Source: an uncultured Bacteroidales bacterium (GTDB taxonomy: Bacteria; Bacteroidota; Bacteroidia; Bacteroidales; F082). From it: 42,791 nt of DNA. The notes beneath the pieces are model-generated. The model did not search any database. It had not been told where the DNA came from and saw only the letters and a list, made by a program, of their open reading frames with translations. The DNA is taken from contig CAMYYB010000018.1 in NCBI GenBank assembly GCA_947303335.1, positions 1 through 42,791 of the forward strand, written 5' to 3'. Positions within the stretch are counted from its first letter, which is position 1. Every line of letters begins with the position of its first letter. Below are positions 6,594-13,686 of this stretch, in pieces. The position numbers and the translations under genes are program-made.

Positions 6594-9146
6594 TCAGAAC
6601 GCATTCAGCAAGACGATTTTCTCCGTCACTACGCTGCCGCCCAGCATTTGGAGGGTGTAGACTCCTGCGGGCAGGCGGCTCACGTCGATGGTGCGTTGCC
6701 CCTCGACGGTGAAGAACATCACCAACTGGCCCTGCATGTTGAGCATCATCACGCTGACGGCACCTTTACTATAATCGGTGCGGAGGGTGAACTGTCCCTT
6801 AGCGGGATTGGGATAGACTTCCGCATGGAAGGCAGGTTCGGCATGGGCTTCGTGCACGTTCACCAACAGGTTCTCATCGTTGCTGAAGGTGACCACTTTG
6901 CCCGAGACGCGCAACACCGGGTTGTCGGGGGCGGCACATTCCTCGCAAGTCACGCCATCGATGCAGTCGGGGTGGTTGGGGTGACAGAGGTCGAGATAGG
7001 TCGGGTCGAACTGGTAGAACAGCTCGGCTTCGCCAGCGGTGAGGTACTCCGAAAGGTCAAAGTCCCATACCATTCCGATGCTACCCGGGCACCAGCCGCT
7101 GCGGCTGTAGGTCCAGGTGCCGTTCTGCGGTTGGCAGCCAGCGGGGTTGGGGGTGCAGGCACGCCACAGGTGTTGGTCGTATTGGCTTTCTCCGTTCACG
7201 AAGATATGGTGTGTCGCCTCGTAGAACTCGGCGGCATTGCCCGTGTTGTAGCAGTGGTTGGTGCCGCTGCTCCAGTTGTGTCCGGTGGTGGTCATCTTGA
7301 GTTTGGCGGCCTGAGCCTTGTCGCTGAATTTGTAGTTCACTGCGGGTACGGGCTGCTGGTTGGCATAATCGCCGAAAGCGTAGGTGCCAAACCAAATCTC
7401 GTCTATATCGGTATAGAGGTATTCAGGGGTGCCTTCGGTAAAGCTGAATATCATTGAGGGATTGGAGCCGCTGCCGTTCCAGGTCTCCAAGTAATACTCC
7501 ATTTCCAACAGACCTTGCAGCAAGGAGGTATAGTCAGTCACGTCCACATCATCCTGGCATTCCACGCCGAAGGGGGTGATGTAGCGGAACAACTCAACCC
7601 ACTCGCCGCGATAGTTGCGCACTTTGACGCCGCCCACACGGTCGTAGGTGTCGCAGTCGCCATCCACGCAGTTGTAGTCAAAATGCGCCATGATATTGTT
7701 GAACGTACCCACATGCGTGGGGAATACATACTCGCCCTTGGCGCTGTGATGGGTCGGGTCGCAGACGAGGTCGCCGTTTATGGTCACCACATCCAAACGG
7801 TTTTCAATCTGTTTGGTCACTTCAAAGCGGTTGCTGAAAGTCGTCGTCTTGTCGCCGCTCTGTGTCACCCTGACGGTCATATCGAAGTCGCCATAGTCAT
7901 TGGGTTGCCAGAAGCCGTAGTAATAGCCGTTGTCGGGGTTTTTGGGGTAGTCGGTCTGCAACTCAATCTCTTCCCCGTTGATGCTCGCCGTGATGTTGGT
8001 GAACTTAATCACTTCGGGATGCTCGATATAGGCTGATACGACAATCAAAACCGGATGGATATCATTCATAAAGACCTTGGTGCCTTCGTAGGGGCGGCGA
8101 ATCTTCACCTCAGGTTCGTAGATATACGGGTCGACGACTTCGAAAGTCTTCACCACATCGGGGGCGGGCAGCCAGCTGGCGTTGCCGGCTTGGGTGGCCT
8201 TGAACTTGACGATGCCAGTCTCGCCGGTTAAGGTCAGCACGCTGCCATCAATCGTTGCGGGACCCTCTATTAATTCGAAGGAGACGGGGAGTCCTGAAGA
8301 AGCGGTGGCCTCAAGGGTAATCGGGTCGTTGAAGATGAGTTGGTTCGGAACATCGTCCATTTCGATAAGTTGGGCGTTGCCGTCGGGCTGCTGTCGCACC
8401 AGCAGGTTGTCGAAGCCACCTGTGCCGCCTTGCGAGTGGAAGAAGACACCGTCCCACACGTGATAGTCTTTCTTGTCGCCGCTGCCTGGAGTGAGGTTCA
8501 TGCAGACGTTGGTACAGCCTGCCATCTGAATCCATTCGCCTTCGCAGCCGGGCTTCACAAACACGGTGACGGCTCCTGCGCCGTCGTAGGCGGTGAAGTC
8601 AAACGACATCTTGTAACGGGTCCAGCCGCCTTGCTCGTAGTCGAAGGGGATATTGCTGCCATCGGGCAGGCACACTTTAGCGTGTCCGCTGTCGCCTTGG
8701 CTCTTGATGAAGAGGTAGACACCACCGTCGGTGTCGGTCATTCCGGGCAAGATGTGTCCGTCGCCGTCGGCATCGAGGCCCACACCGAAGAACGAGCCCC
8801 ACCAAGTACGGTTCATGTCGATTTCAAGGTCCATGATGCCGCCTTGCTGGAAACTGAAGTTGAAGTTGTCGGAGGCTTTGCGGGTGGCGGTGCGGCCTAC
8901 TCCTGAGCCGCCATAGGGGTACCAGACGGCCATCGTCTCGTCAGGAGCCATGTGGGAGTCGCAAACGTAGTTGACGTCGAAGTCTTGGGACGAGGCGGCG
9001 GTCTGGTAATGGGTCATCCAGCCATCCTGTCCGTGGAGGTTTTGCGAGCCTTCGTTGAGGCTGTTGAAGTCGTAGAGGTATTCCACCTGAGCGCTGAGCG
9101 AGACAGCCAAGAGGAACAAAGCGGTAAGTAAAGATAGTTTTTTCAT
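6594..9146 (-). CDS. T9SS-secreted PNGase F-like protein
   Basis: 850 residues from the ATG at 9144-9146; the longer frame to 9245 would run past the promoter. Signal peptide MKKLSLLTALFLLAVSLSAQ. Residues ~25-250 look like a jelly-roll (LamG-like) domain (FNSLNEG, NLHGQDGW). Residues ~265-340 look like an Ig-like domain. Residues ~445-735 match both domains of peptide:N-glycosidase F: DCDTYDRVGG (the Asp-Arg site near 501), ELFRYITPFG, LLEMEYYLETWNG, then GHNWSSG, NAAEFYEATHHIFVNG and GTWTYSRSGWCPGS. PNGase F releases N-glycans from glycoproteins. Residues ~775-850 form a T9SS type A sorting domain (VYPNPAKGQFTL ... LPAGVYTLQM), so it should be exported to the cell surface. Whether all catalytic acids are kept needs an alignment. 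Confidence 0.8.
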   Translation of the reverse strand: MKKLSLLTALFLLAVSLSAQVEYLYDFNSLNEGSQNLHGQDGWMTHYQTAASSQDFDVNYVCDSHMAPDETMAVWYPYGGSGVGRTATRKASDNFNFSFQQGGIMDLEIDMNRTWWGSFFGVGLDADGDGHILPGMTDTDGGVYLFIKSQGDSGHAKVCLPDGSNIPFDYEQGGWTRYKMSFDFTAYDGAGAVTVFVKPGCEGEWIQMAGCTNVCMNLTPGSGDKKDYHVWDGVFFHSQGGTGGFDNLLVRQQPDGNAQLIEMDDVPNQLIFNDPITLEATASSGLPVSFELIEGPATIDGSVLTLTGETGIVKFKATQAGNASWLPAPDVVKTFEVVDPYIYEPEVKIRRPYEGTKVFMNDIHPVLIVVSAYIEHPEVIKFTNITASINGEEIELQTDYPKNPDNGYYYGFWQPNDYGDFDMTVRVTQSGDKTTTFSNRFEVTKQIENRLDVVTINGDLVCDPTHHSAKGEYVFPTHVGTFNNIMAHFDYNCVDGDCDTYDRVGGVKVRNYRGEWVELFRYITPFGVECQDDVDVTDYTSLLQGLLEMEYYLETWNGSGSNPSMIFSFTEGTPEYLYTDIDEIWFGTYAFGDYANQQPVPAVNYKFSDKAQAAKLKMTTTGHNWSSGTNHCYNTGNAAEFYEATHHIFVNGESQYDQHLWRACTPNPAGCQPQNGTWTYSRSGWCPGSIGMVWDFDLSEYLTAGEAELFYQFDPTYLDLCHPNHPDCIDGVTCEECAAPDNPVLRVSGKVVTFSNDENLLVNVHEAHAEPAFHAEVYPNPAKGQFTLRTDYSKGAVSVMMLNMQGQLVMFFTVEGQRTIDVSRLPAGVYTLQMLGGSVVTEKIVLLNAF

Positions 9147-9169
9147 GGCTTTAAATGTGAATTTGGGTA

Positions 9170-9177
9170 CAAAAATA
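9170..9177 (-). promoter_or_regulatory. promoter of the PNGase F-like gene
   Basis: Minus-strand TATTTTTG fits TAnnTTTG. A TTTG sits about 20 bases upstream as a -33 element. It lies 24 bases before the start codon. Confidence 0.65.
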
Positions 9178-9218
9178 AGAATTTCAGCAATATCAAAGGC
9201 TGTTTTCGAAAAAAACGC

Positions 9219-9226
9219 TATTTTTG
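9219..9226 (+). promoter_or_regulatory. promoter of the DUF4249-like lipoprotein gene
   Basis: TATTTTTG followed by CAG, a standard Bacteroidetes -7 box, 27 bases before the ATG at 9253. It sits back to back with the minus-strand promoter at 9170-9177. Confidence 0.7.
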
Positions 9227-9252
9227 CAGATTCTAAAAATAGCATTTTTACG

Positions 9253-10287
9253 ATGAAAAAGATTCATTTTATCCTTTCCGTGACTTTGTTGGCTGGCGTT
9301 TTGGCTTCGTGCAGCACCAAGGTCGACCTCTATGCCGATTATAAGGACATCCCTGTCATATACGGCCTTTTGGATGCCACGCAAGACACCAATTTTATCA
9401 AGATTATCCGCGCTTTTTCGGGTAGCAACGAGACCCCGGTCGATGCCACCCAAGTGGCTCTTATCCCTGATTCGAACAACTATCCGGGCAAACTGGATGC
9501 CAAGATTTATCGCTACAAACATGTTTATGGCAACGAGTACCAGATGGATGGAGTTGTTGAGTTAGACACGATGACCATTCACGACAAGGAATCGGATGGT
9601 GCCTTCTACTATCCCAACCAGAAAGTGTATTACGCCACAAATGGCATTCTGCCCAACACTTCCTCAAATACTTATCGTTACCGTCTTGAGGTGGTCAGAG
9701 GCAACGACACCATTAGCGGTGAGACGGGCGTAGTAGGCGGCGATAACTTCAAGATTACTAACTCACAGGTGAGTTTCGTCGCTGAAGAAACCGACAAAAC
9801 AGGCAAGATTACCTTCTTCCCTGCCGACAATGCAGCTGTGTACGATTTGGAATTTAGGTTCACTTATAAGGAGATTCGTCAGGGTGGCGGAGTGACCGAA
9901 AAAACGTTGCACCATTCATTTGGCATGAAGACGTTGGATGACATGGGCAACGAAAACGGCGTTTACTTTGTGACTTACAGCCAAAACCTGCTGTTCAACA
10001 TGCTTCGTAACGCTATTGGGGGCGACACGCTGCACGTCTCCCGTACCTTTGATGCCGAGCAATCGTTTGTCATCAGTCTGGCCGCTGCCGGCGATGATTT
10101 ATACAACTACATCCAAATCAACCAAGGCGCTGGCGGATTGTCGCAAAACGTCCCAGACTATACCAACATCAATGGGGGCTTCGGCGTGTTCTCATCGCGT
10201 ATCAACAAGGAAAAGACCGCCAAGCTTTCGGCCCGCACCCAGACCGACCTTATCGGAATGCCTTGGGGCTTCTCTCCAGAACAGTAA
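9253..10287 (+). CDS. DUF4249-like lipoprotein
   Basis: 344 residues from ATG 9253; upstream extension would cross the promoter box. The lipoprotein signal is LAGVLASC, with the lipid Cys near residue 19. The mature part starts with VDLYADYKDIPVIYGLLDAT, the strand-rich opening of DUF4249-type lipoproteins. It ends with an INGGFGVFSSR block, also typical of them. These proteins are exported, lipidated and of unknown function. It is divergent from the PNGase F-like gene, sharing a 106-base promoter region, and is followed 33 bases later by yicC. Confidence 0.65.
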   Translation: MKKIHFILSVTLLAGVLASCSTKVDLYADYKDIPVIYGLLDATQDTNFIKIIRAFSGSNETPVDATQVALIPDSNNYPGKLDAKIYRYKHVYGNEYQMDGVVELDTMTIHDKESDGAFYYPNQKVYYATNGILPNTSSNTYRYRLEVVRGNDTISGETGVVGGDNFKITNSQVSFVAEETDKTGKITFFPADNAAVYDLEFRFTYKEIRQGGGVTEKTLHHSFGMKTLDDMGNENGVYFVTYSQNLLFNMLRNAIGGDTLHVSRTFDAEQSFVISLAAAGDDLYNYIQINQGAGGLSQNVPDYTNINGGFGVFSSRINKEKTAKLSARTQTDLIGMPWGFSPEQ

Positions 10288-10319
10288 GCCGCGTTCCATT
10301 TATCTAAACAAAAGACGCT

Positions 10320-11192
10320 ATGATTCGTTCTATGACCGGCTACGGGATAGCCGAACAAACTTTCCATACAAAGAAAATTACCGTCGAAATCAAGACCTTG
10401 AACAGCAAGCAGATCGACCTTCAGGTGAAACTGCCTAACGAGTTGCGTGCCGCCGAGCTTGACCTCCGCAACCAAATCGGCGCCAAGTTGCTGCGTGGCA
10501 AAATCGATGCTATGATTACCGTCACCGATACCGACCTGACCCAGACCTATCATATCGATCAGGAAGTCGTGAAGGCTTACAAAGAGCAAATCGAGGCGGT
10601 CTCACGACAGTTGGGTATCGCTCCTGCTGAGGATATGGCTGCGCTTCTCTTCCGTATGCCCGGTATCTTCAATGTACCGGCTGAGAGCTACGACGAGGCT
10701 TTCATCGCCAAAGTCAGCGAGACGGTTGAGCAGGCTCTCACCACCGTCGACAACTTCCGCATTCAGGAAGGACAAACACTGAAGAAAGACCTGCTGCACC
10801 GTGTGGAACTTATCCTGGGTCTGTTGGAACAAGTGGAACCTTACGAGAAGAGCCGCCACGAGGTCATCAAGCAACGCCTCACCAAGAACCTCACAGAGCT
10901 GACTACAGCGGGACAATATGACGAAAACCGCTTCGAGCAGGAACTCATCTACTATTTGGAAAAGCTCGACATTACCGAAGAGAAAGTGCGTCTGCGCCAG
11001 CATTGCAACTATTTCAACGAGAGTTGCGACGAAGACCAGGCAGGAAAGAAGTTGGGTTTCATCGCCCAGGAGATGGGACGCGAAATCAACACCCTGGGCT
11101 CAAAAGCCAACGAGGTGAACATTCAGAAGCTGGTCGTCAAGATGAAAGACGAATTGGAAAAGATTAAGGAACAAGTTTGTAATATTCTTTGA
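10320..11192 (+). CDS. yicC: YicC family endoribonuclease
   Basis: 290 residues, the normal family length. The N-terminus MIRSMTGYG with VEIKTLNSKQIDLQVKLP and the C-terminal block ETLGSKAN-like (REINTLGSKANEVNIQKLVV) are diagnostic of YicC/YloC proteins. The middle is a long helical region. Members have been shown to cleave RNA and affect sRNA turnover. Gene order yicC-gmk-nadD is common in Bacteroidetes. Here a four-helix-bundle gene with heptamer arrays has entered between yicC and gmk. Confidence 0.92.
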   Translation: MIRSMTGYGIAEQTFHTKKITVEIKTLNSKQIDLQVKLPNELRAAELDLRNQIGAKLLRGKIDAMITVTDTDLTQTYHIDQEVVKAYKEQIEAVSRQLGIAPAEDMAALLFRMPGIFNVPAESYDEAFIAKVSETVEQALTTVDNFRIQEGQTLKKDLLHRVELILGLLEQVEPYEKSRHEVIKQRLTKNLTELTTAGQYDENRFEQELIYYLEKLDITEEKVRLRQHCNYFNESCDEDQAGKKLGFIAQEMGREINTLGSKANEVNIQKLVVKMKDELEKIKEQVCNIL

Positions 11193-11262
11193 GTTGATAG
11201 TTGAAAGTTGATAGTTGAAAGTTGATAGTTGAAAGTTGATAGTTAATAGTTTGGAGTTGTGG
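11193..11262 (+). repeat. GTTGAAA/GTTGATA heptamer array (inverted)
   Basis: Ten consecutive heptamers. The first seven alternate GTTGATA and GTTGAAA; the last three are degenerate (GTTAATA, GTTTGGA, GTTGTGG). They lie between the yicC stop and the four-helix-bundle start at 11266. The reverse complement is the TCAACTN type found at 11622-11670, so the arrays flank that gene as imperfect inverted repeats. Confidence 0.9.
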
Positions 11263-11265
11263 ACT

Positions 11266-11619
11266 ATGGAAGACTTTGGAAGGTTTTTGAAGAATAAATG
11301 TTTGGATTTTGCAGTTGATATTGTGAATCTTTACAAGCACCTCTGCGAAGATAAAAAGGAATATGTTTTATCAAAACAAATGCTACGAAGTGGTACTAGT
11401 ATTGGCGCTAATCTTGTGGAGGCTCAAAATGGAATAAGCAGAAAAGACTTTTTGGCAAAGGTTTTCATTTCTTTGAAAGAATGTGCAGAAACCGATTATT
11501 GGATAGAACTTCTCTTTAGGACAAACTATTTGACGCAAAAAGAATATGAAGAAATAGGTAAAAAGTGTGAAGAAATAAATAAAATACTCACAAGCATAGC
11601 AAAAAATACCCGTGATTAA
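11266..11619 (+). CDS. four-helix-bundle (S23-type) protein
   Basis: 117 residues from the ATG at 11266; a TTG at 11236 lies inside the heptamer array and is unlikely. The sequence shows the S23/four-helix-bundle signature: KCLDFAVDIVNLYKHL, then LRSGTSIGANLVEAQNGISRKDF, then LKECAETDYWIELL. These small proteins were first seen in intervening sequences of 23S rRNA and occur often in Bacteroidetes intergenic regions. A related fold is Avd of diversity-generating retroelements. The gene is more AT-rich than yicC and gmk on either side. It is enclosed by inverted heptamer arrays, which suggests that it moved in as a unit. Molecular function is unknown. Confidence 0.85.
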   Translation: MEDFGRFLKNKCLDFAVDIVNLYKHLCEDKKEYVLSKQMLRSGTSIGANLVEAQNGISRKDFLAKVFISLKECAETDYWIELLFRTNYLTQKEYEEIGKKCEEINKILTSIAKNTRD

Positions 11620-11621
11620 CC

Positions 11622-11670
11622 TCAACTCTTAACTCTCAACTCTCAACTCTTAACTCTCAACTCTTAACTA
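11622..11670 (+). repeat. TCAACTC/TTAACTC heptamer array abutting gmk
   Basis: Seven exact-phase heptamers mix TCAACTC and TTAACTC. The last, TTAACTA, supplies the A of the gmk start codon at 11670. It replaces the region where a ribosome binding site would lie. Confidence 0.9.
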
Positions 11671-12242
11671 TGAAACTCGGTAAACTTCTGATATTTAGCG
11701 CCCCGTCGGGTTCGGGCAAGTCCACTTTGCTCAATTACGTGATGAGCCAAATCCCCGAGATGGCTTTCTCTGTCTCAGCTACCACACGTCCCCCACGTGG
11801 AGAGGAGGTGAACGGCAAGGAATACTATTTCCTGACGATGGACGACTTCAAGCACAGGGTCGAAAACGGCGAGTTCCTCGAATGGGAAGAGGTGTATCCG
11901 GGCCGTTGCTACGGAACCTTGCTTTCGGTAGTCGCTCAGATGCAGGAAGAGGGCAAGCACGTAGCTTTCGACGTAGACGTCTGTGGCGGAGTCAACATCA
12001 AGAAGCATTACGGCGACCAGGCCTTGTCCATCTTCATTCAGGCTCCTTCGGTGGAGGTGCTGCGCGAGCGACTCATCAAGCGACAGACCGACCCGATGGA
12101 GGAGATTGAGAAGCGCATCGCCAAAGCCGCTTGGGAAACGGAGTTCGCCCAAGGCAAGTTCGACCGCACCATTATTAATGATGACCTGGAAACCGCCAAG
12201 CGCGAAATCCTCGAAGTCGTGCAAGAGTTTATAGAGCTGTAA
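11670..12242 (+). CDS. gmk: guanylate kinase
   Basis: 190 residues, the usual size. It phosphorylates GMP to GDP with ATP in purine nucleotide synthesis. The P-loop APSGSGKST lies at residues ~10-18. The GMP-binding region SATTRPPRGEEVNGKEYYFL follows, then GEFLEWEEVYPGRCYGT, and the lid segment with RLIKRQTDP. All expected catalytic residues appear present. The start codon is fused to the upstream heptamer array, so there is no Shine-Dalgarno sequence. nadD follows after a second array. Confidence 0.95.
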   Translation: MKLGKLLIFSAPSGSGKSTLLNYVMSQIPEMAFSVSATTRPPRGEEVNGKEYYFLTMDDFKHRVENGEFLEWEEVYPGRCYGTLLSVVAQMQEEGKHVAFDVDVCGGVNIKKHYGDQALSIFIQAPSVEVLRERLIKRQTDPMEEIEKRIAKAAWETEFAQGKFDRTIINDDLETAKREILEVVQEFIEL

Positions 12243-12250
12243 GTCCTCAG

Positions 12251-12299
12251 CTAACTCTCAACTCTCAACTCTTAACTCTCAACTCTCAACTCTTAACTC
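12251..12299 (+). repeat. TCAACTC/TTAACTC heptamer array abutting nadD
   Basis: Seven in-phase heptamers (CTAACTC, then TCAACTC and TTAACTC units) end exactly one base before the nadD ATG. It has the same length, orientation and position relative to its start codon as the array before gmk. Confidence 0.9.
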
Positions 12300-12875
12300 A
12301 TGAAAACCGTCGGCATCTACTCCGGTTCGTTCAATCCCATCCATCACGGCCACGTGATGCTGGCCAACTATCTTGTCGAGTTCTCCGATTTGGATGAGCT
12401 GTGGTTTGTGGTCTCTCCCCAGAACCCTTTGAAGCAAACCGCCGACCTGCTGAACGACAAAGAGCGCCTGAAGATGGTGCAACTGGCTGTAGGCGACGAC
12501 CCGCGATTCCGCGTCAGCGATGTCGAGATGCATTTGCCTACACCTTCTTATACTATTAATACGCTTACAGTTTTATCAGAGCAATACCCCGACTGCCGCT
12601 TTGTCTTCATTTGCGGAATGGACAGCTTGCAAAACCTGCACCATTGGCGCGAGTACCAGAAGATTTTAGACAATTACAGATTGCTGGTCTTCCCCCGCGA
12701 AGGCTACGACGGGGGAGCGCTGGCGCATCATCCTTCCGTCACGATATTGAAAACCCCGATATTGGAAATCTCGTCTACTTTCATCCGTCAATGCGTCAAA
12801 GAAGGTCGCGATGTGCGGCACTTTATGCCAGAGAAGGCGTTTCGCTATATGGACGAGAACCATCTGTATGGATAG
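12300..12875 (+). CDS. nadD: nicotinate-nucleotide adenylyltransferase
   Basis: 191 residues. It joins nicotinate mononucleotide to ATP to give deamido-NAD in NAD synthesis. The nucleotidyl-transferase motif GSFNPIHHGH lies at residues ~9-18, and the ISSTFIRQ motif near residue 160 is the second ATP-binding signature. Length and end (KAFRYMDENHLYG) fit the bacterial family. It is co-directional with gmk. The only spacer is a 49-base heptamer array. Confidence 0.95.
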   Translation: MKTVGIYSGSFNPIHHGHVMLANYLVEFSDLDELWFVVSPQNPLKQTADLLNDKERLKMVQLAVGDDPRFRVSDVEMHLPTPSYTINTLTVLSEQYPDCRFVFICGMDSLQNLHHWREYQKILDNYRLLVFPREGYDGGALAHHPSVTILKTPILEISSTFIRQCVKEGRDVRHFMPEKAFRYMDENHLYG

Positions 12876-12920
12876 TTTAGACTTTTTAGGACACTTTTTT
12901 CAGTGTAAGTCTTGTTTTTG

Positions 12921-12928
12921 TACTTTTG
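12921..12928 (+). promoter_or_regulatory. promoter box upstream of the broken surface-protein gene
   Basis: TACTTTTG followed by CA fits the Bacteroidetes -7 box. It lies 56 bases before the ATG at 12984 and looks intact although the gene is not. Confidence 0.55.
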
Positions 12929-12983
12929 CAACTTCACAAAAAACAAAACCTTATAACAAGGATAGTTCACTAAATCTAAAAAA

Positions 12984-13467
12984 ATGAAAGGCAACAACGG
13001 CGCCAAGGTGGACGTGAACACCACCACGGGCAGCGTCGACTATTCCATCGGCAACCAGATCATCGGGGCCAGCGATGGCAAATACGTCGGCACGCTGGAA
13101 TATGACGGCACCCTCTTCACCGGCTCCATCACCAATGTCGTGGTAGGTCTGCCCCTGCAGTTCTACTTCCTCGGCAACGTGACCCCCGCCGCCACCAACG
13201 TCCCCACCTGCCTCGTGGGCTTTAATAATAAGGTGACGGTGATCTTCGCTGAAAACACCTTCACCAGCAGCAAGGAAGCCATTAACCTGCCCGCCGGCAA
13301 CGGCGAGAAGTGGGCCATCCTGATGCCGCAGGCCGCCCTGACCGGCGGCGAGGCCTATTCTGCCAACGAAAGCCACATCGGCACCTTCGGCAGGCGGAAC
13401 GGAGTATCCCGACGGTGTCAATGCCAACCAAGAAGATGGTGTGACCTTCATCTATCCTGTGCAGTAA
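12984..13467 (+). pseudogene. fragment of a fimbrillin-like surface protein, frameshifted
   Basis: The frame starts at ATG 12984 but gives no signal peptide or lipobox, unlike its relatives. It begins directly in mature-type sequence (VDYSIGNQIIGASDGKYVGT). The reading frame then breaks near 13381-13400. After GEAYSANESHIGTFG the sensible continuation, GGTEYPDGVNANQEDGVTFI, is in another frame and ends at TAA 13465-13467. The original frame runs on into meaningless Arg- and Cys-rich residues. The piece is therefore 5'-truncated and carries one frameshift. GC-rich codons (GCC, GGC, ACC) set it apart from its flanks. Assignment to fimbrillin-type proteins is tentative. Confidence 0.6.
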
Positions 13468-13495
13468 ACAAGCACGATAGCATTTGTTCCATACG

Positions 13496-13529
13496 AAAGG
13501 CGGCCCTCATTTTTTGAGGGGCGCCTTTT
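13496..13529 (+). terminator. intrinsic terminator
   Basis: AAAGGCGGCCCTC pairs with GAGGGGCGCCTTT around a loop ATTTTTT, and a T-rich tail follows. It lies 28 bases after the pseudogene's stop. Confidence 0.8.
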
Positions 13530-13573
13530 GTTGTTTTACCCATCAAAGGGGGCAGGGGGATGGGCGGGGCATT

Positions 13574-13636
13574 ATCCCAAAAATCAATATACTTTTTAGG
13601 TTTATAATCCCAAAAATCAATATACTTTTTAGGTTT
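13574..13636 (+). repeat. two direct repeats of 30 bases upstream of the ATPase
   Basis: Bases 13574-13603 are repeated exactly at 13607-13636 (period 33). The unit begins ATCCCAAAAATC and ends CTTTTTAGGTTT. The second copy ends 15 bases before the -7 box of the ATPase gene, where an operator could lie. Confidence 0.85.
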
Positions 13637-13651
13637 TGTGGATGTTTTTTG

Positions 13652-13659
13652 TATCTTTG
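13652..13659 (+). promoter_or_regulatory. promoter of the AAA/DUF4143 ATPase gene
   Basis: TATCTTTG followed by CAG, a good Bacteroidetes -7 box, 27 bases before the ATG at 13687. A TTTTG about 18 bases upstream overlaps the end of the second direct repeat. Confidence 0.7.
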
Positions 13660-13686
13660 CAGCAAAATTCACAAACAGAACTTTCT

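Noticed and set aside
6522-7457. 311-residue frame opposite the PNGase F-like gene
   Set aside because: Antisense shadow. The minus-strand reading has a clear sorting domain and PNGase F motifs in the same DNA.
11236-11265. TTG start for the four-helix-bundle gene
   Set aside because: It would translate the degenerate end of the heptamer array. The ATG at 11266 gives the normal family length.
11193-12299. Heptamer arrays considered as a CRISPR array
   Set aside because: Units are seven bases in perfect tandem without spacers, and no cas gene is present.
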